Shown piece by piece: positions 14,277 through 18,018 of a DNA stretch of 18,018 bases. The notes under the pieces are model-generated. The model made no database searches, was not told the origin of the DNA, and saw only the letters and a list, made by a program, of their open reading frames with translations. The translations under genes and the position numbers were made by a program. Position 1 is the stretch's first letter. Every line of letters begins with the position of its first letter. This DNA comes from Lachnospiraceae bacterium (lineage in GTDB: Bacteria; Bacillota; Clostridia; Lachnospirales; Lachnospiraceae): positions 1 through 18,018 of the forward strand of contig CAAFVW010000014.1 of assembly GCA_900766575.1 (NCBI GenBank), given 5' to 3'.

Positions 14277-15506
14277 ATGGATCAAATCATAAATGAACAA
14301 AAGACTTCCCGGGAGGCTCTATCCCATGGGATGACTCCCTTTGGAACACGCAAACTATATTATGAAGATGTACACCAGACAGAATTTACTGCTGTAGTGA
14401 CAGAATGCCTTCCCGCCAAAGAGGACGGATTGTATCTGATCGTTCTGGACGCTTCCGCATTTTTCCCGGAGGAAGGCGGACAGTCCGCCGACAAAGGCAC
14501 CTTGAACGATCTGGAAGTTCTGGATGTCACCATTAAACAAGGCATCCTGTATCATAAATTAGCTGCAGAGCTTCCCACAGGCACCCCGGTCACCGGTCAT
14601 GTGGACTGGAACCGCCGGTTTGATTTCATGCAGCAGCACTCCGGCGAACATATGATTTCCGGATTACTGCATTCTCATTTCGGATTGGAGAATGTCGGTT
14701 TTCATCTCAGCGACAGAGAAGTGACCCTGGATATGAACGGTGAAGTCTCTCTGGAACAGCTGCGGCTTATCGAAGAGGAGGCCAATGCCTGGGTATGGAA
14801 GAATCTTCCGGTAAAAATCAGCTGGCCTTCCACGGGAGAACTGGGCACTCTCAATTATCGAAGCAAACTGGCTTTGACGGAAAATGTCCGCATCGTGGAA
14901 ATTCCCGGCGTCGACATCTGTGCCTGCTGCGCACCTCATGTAGATACTACCGGGCAGATCGGTCTCATTAAAATCGTAAACGTACAAAGTCACAGAGGCG
15001 GCGTTCGAATCAATATTCTCTGCGGTGGTCGTGCTCTGGCCGATTATACTGAAAAACAGGATTCTGTCTGGACCATATCTTCTCTGCTGTCTGCCAAACA
15101 GCCGGAAATTGCAGATGCCGTTGTTCGGACAAAAGAAGATGCCAGACTGCAAAAAGAGCGTGCCAATACGCTTCAGGCAGAATTGCTTTCCGTACAGATG
15201 TGTGCTCTCCCCTCTCCCGAAGCAGTTGAAAATGTAATACTTTTCGTCGGTGAGCTGGATACTATTGCCCTGCGCAATGCCGTCAACGATCTGACAGCCA
15301 AATACTCCGGCTACTGTGGTATCTTCGCCGGAAATAATGAATCCGGCTATCGCTTTATTGTGGGAAGTGCCTCCCGAAACTGTCAGGAACTGGCTGCCCG
15401 TATGCGTCAGGAGCTTCAGTCCAAGGGCGGCGGTTCCGTCCCCATGATACAGGGAACCGTCAACACCAGCGAAGAAAACTTACAATCCCTGTGGGATTCT
15501 CTGTAA
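14277..15506 (+). CDS. Alanyl-tRNA editing protein, AlaX-L type
   Basis: A free-standing editing enzyme of about 409 residues that hydrolyses Ser or Gly mis-attached to tRNA-Ala. It resembles the editing half of alanyl-tRNA synthetase. The zinc-binding residues are present: His121 and His125 in QQHSGEHMIS, and Cys217 and His221 in CACCAPH. FPEEGGQSADKG (about 63-74) is the typical N-terminal beta-barrel motif. The C-terminal third (about 270-405) is a coiled-coil plus DHHA1-like domain with GGGSVPMIQGT, which defines the long form. Start choice: ATG 14277 has AGG 5-6 nt upstream; a TTG at 14256 and ATG 14331 (MTPFGTRKLYYED) are alternatives, and the last matches the usual family N-terminus. 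A shared terminator follows. Confidence 0.9.
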   Translation: MDQIINEQKTSREALSHGMTPFGTRKLYYEDVHQTEFTAVVTECLPAKEDGLYLIVLDASAFFPEEGGQSADKGTLNDLEVLDVTIKQGILYHKLAAELPTGTPVTGHVDWNRRFDFMQQHSGEHMISGLLHSHFGLENVGFHLSDREVTLDMNGEVSLEQLRLIEEEANAWVWKNLPVKISWPSTGELGTLNYRSKLALTENVRIVEIPGVDICACCAPHVDTTGQIGLIKIVNVQSHRGGVRINILCGGRALADYTEKQDSVWTISSLLSAKQPEIADAVVRTKEDARLQKERANTLQAELLSVQMCALPSPEAVENVILFVGELDTIALRNAVNDLTAKYSGYCGIFAGNNESGYRFIVGSASRNCQELAARMRQELQSKGGGSVPMIQGTVNTSEENLQSLWDSL

Positions 15507-15556
15507 ATATCTCTTTCGCAAAAGTGTCACTGCATCCTTATGATTTTGCATCAAAA

Positions 15557-15604
15557 AAATTCCCGGACCATGAAAATCATCATGTTCCCGGGAATTTTAT
15601 TTTT
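15557..15604. terminator. Bidirectional terminator between alaX and the ECF gene
   Basis: AAATTCCCGG (15557-15566) pairs with CCGGGAATTT (15588-15597), 10 bp. The plus strand continues TATTTTTT and the minus strand continues in a U-rich run, so the hairpin can serve both convergent genes. Confidence 0.85.
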
Positions 15605-15618
15605 TATCTGTATTTTGA

Positions 15619-16233
15619 TTATTTTTCTTCCAAGGCAGCATTTTTCTTCAATGCTACGCTGACAGCCTTTGCGACACCGCCGCCTACCACACAGCTCATA
15701 GGCATCTCCAGTGCTCCATTGACACCACAGAATGCTACTGCAAACAAGAACAGATTTGCTCCTGTTGCATTCATGCTCTGCAGATAATCGGTATGTCCGA
15801 AGCAGATCATCAGAGTGGACATGAAAAACAAAGTATTCATGAATGCTCCCAGCAGACCGGTTACAAAGAAAGAAACGGTCTTCGTCTTGTCGATCTTCCA
15901 CAATGCCTTGAAGATCACACCGGACAACCATCCCATCAAAGTTCTGGTAGGGATGCATACCAGGAAAGTAAAGAACGGATTAATTGCTACCAGTGCTGCT
16001 CCAAACGGATCTCCTGCAAAGCACTGATAAAAACTGGTCAGACCAAATACCAGTCCCAGTACGGCTCCGCCTGCAGGCCCTAAAATCATTGCACCGATTA
16101 CTACGGGAATGGTCATCAGGGAGATTGCTAACGGTCCAATGCGCAGATATCCAAGCGGTGTAAACGCCAGAATCAGCATGATCGCGATGAGTACGGCCAA
16201 CTGTACCATCTCAAGTGTCTTGTTTTTTTTCAT
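15619..16233 (-). CDS. ECF transporter S component, possibly pantothenate (PanT-like)
   Basis: A 204-residue membrane protein with about six hydrophobic segments, fitting the substrate-binding subunit of an energy-coupling factor vitamin transporter. TPLGYLRIGPLAISLMTIPV near the start and the PFFTFLVCIPTRTLMGWLSG segment in the middle recall the ECF_trnsprt family (PF12822) and, from memory, the group assigned to pantothenate uptake. The substrate is therefore inference. The shared energising module (EcfA, EcfA', EcfT) is not in the window, as is usual for group II ECF systems. The start has AGGA 8 nt upstream. A small hairpin lies in its leader, but no known vitamin riboswitch is recognised. 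Confidence 0.82.
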   Translation of the reverse strand: MKKNKTLEMVQLAVLIAIMLILAFTPLGYLRIGPLAISLMTIPVVIGAMILGPAGGAVLGLVFGLTSFYQCFAGDPFGAALVAINPFFTFLVCIPTRTLMGWLSGVIFKALWKIDKTKTVSFFVTGLLGAFMNTLFFMSTLMICFGHTDYLQSMNATGANLFLFAVAFCGVNGALEMPMSCVVGGGVAKAVSVALKKNAALEEK

Positions 16234-16274
16234 ATGAAATTTCCTTTCCGCGCTTTTTGCGCCTTTGCTACTAT

Positions 16275-16309
16275 TCTTCCATGTGGCATTCCTTTGGTCT
16301 GCCGGAAGA
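16275..16309 (-). promoter_or_regulatory. Small structured leader of the ECF S gene
   Basis: On the minus strand TCTTCC-GGCA pairs with TGCC-GGAAGA, with a 4-nt bulge (acat) on one side and an 11-nt purine-rich loop. It lies 42-76 nt before the ATG. It could be a short regulatory element; the match to any known riboswitch class is not evident. Confidence 0.3.
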
Positions 16310-16370
16310 TATAATTACAAGTCATTCAAGAAAATAACATAAATGTATACAAAACACAAGTATATTTTTT

Positions 16371-17588
16371 CTATCTTACCGTACAATACCATTTCAGCGC
16401 TGCAACATAGGCATCATATACCGTATCCATATCAATGTTCTTCAACAGCATCTGCCGGGATACTTCCGCCCAGTTGGCAGTCTCATATTGCAGCATAAAC
16501 TCATACACCGGTGCCAGCACGCCAATACGATAAATCAAAGCGTTGCTGATCTCTCCTGCCACATGGACTACTTTCATTGCTTCCGCCATAGGTTTTTCAA
16601 GGATTACATCCAGCACAGAGAACAGTCCCATCAGGAACAGCTCATCCTTCTGCGCTTTCAGTCCGAAAGCTTCCGCCAGATTTTCCGCGAATTTTGCCCG
16701 AAGCAGTGACAGTCTGGTAACCTCATTCGGCTTGTCGGCATATAAAGCGTTGGCTACCGCGGTATTGATCCATTTCTTTAATTCCCTCTGTCCCAACATG
16801 GCTGCTGCATGACGGATGGATGTGATCTCGGAATTCACAGCCAGCGGCTGTACCATTTTCAACAGGTCAATGGTAAGGGCCGTATCACGTCCAATAATAT
16901 CCGCTGCCGTGGTCAGCTCAAAGTCGGGACTGTTCACTATATTCAGCAAATCAATATAGTTCCCCTTCAAAGGTACTACATCGTTCTGTCCTTTGGTAAT
17001 CGGAACACGATAGAACTTACCCTCGTACAGGCGATACCCTCCGGTCTCTTTCAATCTTTCGAAATCTTCCATGGTATCGATATTACCTGCGCAGAGGCTG
17101 ATATTGGGAAACAGTTTGCCGAAATAGATCTTCGCCTTGTCGATTGCAATCTTACGGTTATTCAAAAGGATATAATCCATCAGCTTCAAAACTTCCCGAT
17201 AATTTTCAAAATCACTGACAGCCAATTTACGAATTGCCAGCTTATAGCCATCCTGTTTCAGTTCCTTCAGTCGGTTCACGTACATCTCGATTGGCGGAAT
17301 GGTATTGTCGATCAGAAGCACAATCTTATTATGAGGAGCATCACACTGCTCCGGAATATCCGCAAAAATAGAGATATTGCTGATCGGTACGAAGATCTCT
17401 TTTCCCTGGGATAGGGTATCGATTCCCATCTTCTGGATCAATTCCAGGCCGGTGATCTGAGATGCCCCGTCAAACTGTGCCGTTCCAAGCAACAGGGGAT
17501 TCAACAGGAAATTCTCTCTCTGGGTAAAAAAGGAGTAGGCACAAACGGCCATATTTTCATCAAAAAGCGGTACTAATGTAAGCAGCAT
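16371..17588 (-). CDS. Degenerate EAL plus HDOD domain protein (YuxH-like)
   Basis: A 405-residue cytoplasmic signalling protein. Residues 1-200 align in style with an EAL domain but the catalytic landmarks are missing: the EAL motif position reads SFF, the metal-binding positions read KIVLLIDN and YILLNN, and the end is YEGKFYRVP instead of QGYxxxxP. It is thus unlikely to hydrolyse cyclic di-GMP and may bind it or a protein instead. Residues 205-395 are an HDOD domain, with IDLLNIVNSPDFELTTAADI and IRHAAAMLGQRELKKW. The start at 17588 has GGGAGG 7 nt upstream; an in-frame extension to 17834 crosses the promoter and is rejected. The partner and output are unknown. Confidence 0.87.
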   Translation of the reverse strand: MLLTLVPLFDENMAVCAYSFFTQRENFLLNPLLLGTAQFDGASQITGLELIQKMGIDTLSQGKEIFVPISNISIFADIPEQCDAPHNKIVLLIDNTIPPIEMYVNRLKELKQDGYKLAIRKLAVSDFENYREVLKLMDYILLNNRKIAIDKAKIYFGKLFPNISLCAGNIDTMEDFERLKETGGYRLYEGKFYRVPITKGQNDVVPLKGNYIDLLNIVNSPDFELTTAADIIGRDTALTIDLLKMVQPLAVNSEITSIRHAAAMLGQRELKKWINTAVANALYADKPNEVTRLSLLRAKFAENLAEAFGLKAQKDELFLMGLFSVLDVILEKPMAEAMKVVHVAGEISNALIYRIGVLAPVYEFMLQYETANWAEVSRQMLLKNIDMDTVYDAYVAALKWYCTVR

Positions 17589-17612
17589 ATATTTACCTCC
17601 CAATCTATCCTT

Positions 17613-17641
17613 ATTATACCGATTCTGACAGGACTTTACAA
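17613..17641 (-). promoter_or_regulatory. Predicted promoter of the EAL-HDOD gene
   Basis: The minus strand has TTGTAA (17636-17641), a 17-nt spacer and perfect TATAAT (17613-17618). The leader is short, about 20 nt. Confidence 0.7.
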
Positions 17642-17672
17642 GTGGTACTATCAGCACAGACCGCTGCGCCCT

Positions 17673-17707
17673 TCTCCTCAGCTTTCGCTGGCACAGAGGA
17701 GATTTTT
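17673..17707 (+). terminator. Plus-strand terminator-like hairpin with no gene in front
   Basis: TCTCCTC (17673-17679) pairs with GAGGAGA (17696-17702), with an inner AGC/GCT pairing, followed by TTTTT. No plus-strand gene precedes it; the gene on the left runs the other way. It may stop antisense transcription or end an unseen small transcript. Confidence 0.5.
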
Positions 17708-17756
17708 GCATGCTCTGTACCCAAAGAAGAAAATAGATACAGAAAGGCTTCTTCCG

Positions 17757-17770
17757 TAAATTGAGAGTTA
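17757..17770 (+). repeat. 14-nt motif shared with the left end
   Basis: TAAATTGAGAGTTA here is identical to the minus-strand sequence at 185-198. In both places it lies upstream of the 54-nt end block in the same relative order. The distance to the block is 22 nt at the left and 192 nt here, with the extra length made up mainly of the long hairpin. Confidence 0.6.
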
Positions 17771-17792
17771 GGTAATGAATTTTCGAATCTCC

Positions 17793-17934
17793 GTAGCCAC
17801 TGACAGGGTATAAGAAACGTTGACACGTTCTCACTCGGAAACAGAACGCAGCGGCACATAAGCGGCCAAAGTACGCCCGCTAAGTGCCGGCGTCTGTTTA
17901 CGGTCAACTTATTCTTATACCCAGTCATGGCTAC
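17793..17934 (+). ncRNA. 142-nt long imperfect hairpin, candidate structured RNA arm
   Basis: Successive paired arms, outside in: GTAGCCA/TGGCTAC, TGAC/GTCA, GGGTATAAGAA/TTCTTATACCC, GTTGAC/GTCAAC, AAACAG/CTGTTT, ACGC/GCGT, CGGCAC/GTGCCG and AGCGG/CCGCT. That is about 49 base pairs in 142 nt with small bulges and one larger unpaired stretch (17825-17838). The stretch CGTTCT/AGAACG offers an alternative small hairpin. No credible coding frame overlaps. The strand is assumed from the orientation of the linked end block and is not proven. It could act as RNA or as a single-stranded DNA fold. Confidence 0.5.
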
Positions 17935-17962
17935 TGTTTTATTGAAATCACTTCAAAACGCA

Positions 17963-18016
17963 GAACTCCCGCGAGACAGATAAAATGTCCTTCCGAGAAT
18001 GCCTGTCGGAGGGTGG
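17963..18016 (+). repeat. Copy B of the inverted end block (54 bp)
   Basis: Starts GAACTCCCGC and ends GGGTGG; matches the minus strand of 109-162 at about 40 of 54 positions. In this copy GACA/TGTC and CCTTCCGA/TCGGAGGG (8 bp) form two hairpins. The element continues past the window, so its 3' part cannot be seen. Confidence 0.65.
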
Positions 18017-18018
18017 TG

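Larger units (their letters stand above)
17589..18018. other. Gene-free right-end region
   Basis: This 430-bp stretch holds the EAL-HDOD promoter, a plus-strand terminator-like hairpin, the shared 14-nt motif, the 142-nt hairpin and the second end block. Open frames here are on the strand opposite the structure, lack ribosome binding sites and have odd composition, so I call no protein gene. Confidence 0.6.

Noticed and set aside
17589..17834. N-terminal extension of the EAL-HDOD protein by 82 codons
   Set aside because: It crosses a strong promoter (TTGTAA-17-TATAAT), is rich in Arg/Cys in an unlikely way, and the internal ATG has GGGAGG at ideal spacing.
17614..17928. 104-residue minus-strand frame in the right-end region
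   Set aside because: It lies over the EAL-HDOD promoter and the long hairpin, has no ribosome binding site, and its composition looks random.
1..18018. A composite transposon bounded by the inverted end blocks
   Set aside because: The contents are housekeeping genes, there is no transposase or integrase, no target-site duplication can be seen, and the two blocks differ too much to be recent terminal repeats.

Overview
The window looks like a chromosomal segment from an anaerobic, low-to-mid GC Firmicute, most probably a Lachnospiraceae (Clostridia). The basis is gene content and style: T-box control, A/G-rich Shine-Dalgarno sites, clear TTGACA/TATAAT promoters, an EAL-HDOD signalling protein, an ECF vitamin transporter S subunit, and acetolactate synthase and enolase of clostridial type. 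Family-level placement is inference. Most genes are housekeeping and lie on the minus strand. There is no prophage, CRISPR array, rRNA or tRNA gene, and no transposase.

Layout, left to right. 1-203: gene-free and RNA-like, with a block (109-162, minus strand) that recurs at the far right end in opposite orientation. 204-1877 (-): acetolactate synthase, behind a promoter and a terminator-like leader hairpin. 2069-2542 (-): DUF2798 membrane protein, preceded by two identical palindromic operator-like sites. 2816-4114 (-): enolase, with a long structured leader and an operator-like palindrome at its transcription start. 4546-4935 (+): XRE-type regulator. 4936-5982 (-): TPR lipoprotein whose stop codon abuts that of the regulator. 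6172-7152 (+): DNA polymerase III delta subunit (holA). The lipoprotein and holA diverge from promoters with abutting -35 boxes, and a zinc-ribbon gene remnant lies in the gap. 7199-7858 (-) and 7809-8507 (-): Nudix hydrolase and superoxide dismutase, overlapping by 50 bp. 8614-9102 (-): unknown helical protein directly behind a complete T-box leader (9103-9402). 9528-13917 (-): carAB, carbamoyl phosphate synthase. 14277-15506 (+): AlaX-type alanyl-tRNA editing protein. 15619-16233 (-): ECF S component. 16371-17588 (-): degenerate EAL plus HDOD protein. 17589-18018: no gene, but a plus-strand terminator hairpin, a 142-nt imperfect hairpin of about 49 base pairs, and the second copy of the end block.

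The genes do not form a single pathway. They cover central carbon metabolism (enolase, acetolactate synthase), pyrimidine/arginine precursor supply (carAB), replication (holA), translation quality control (AlaX), oxidative and nucleotide housekeeping (SOD, Nudix), vitamin uptake and signalling.

The most interesting content is RNA and regulatory: the paired, inverted, structured elements at the two ends; the T-box in front of a protein of unknown function with no clear ribosome binding site; and the leader hairpins of acetolactate synthase and enolase. All calls come from reading the sequence; no database search or folding program was run.
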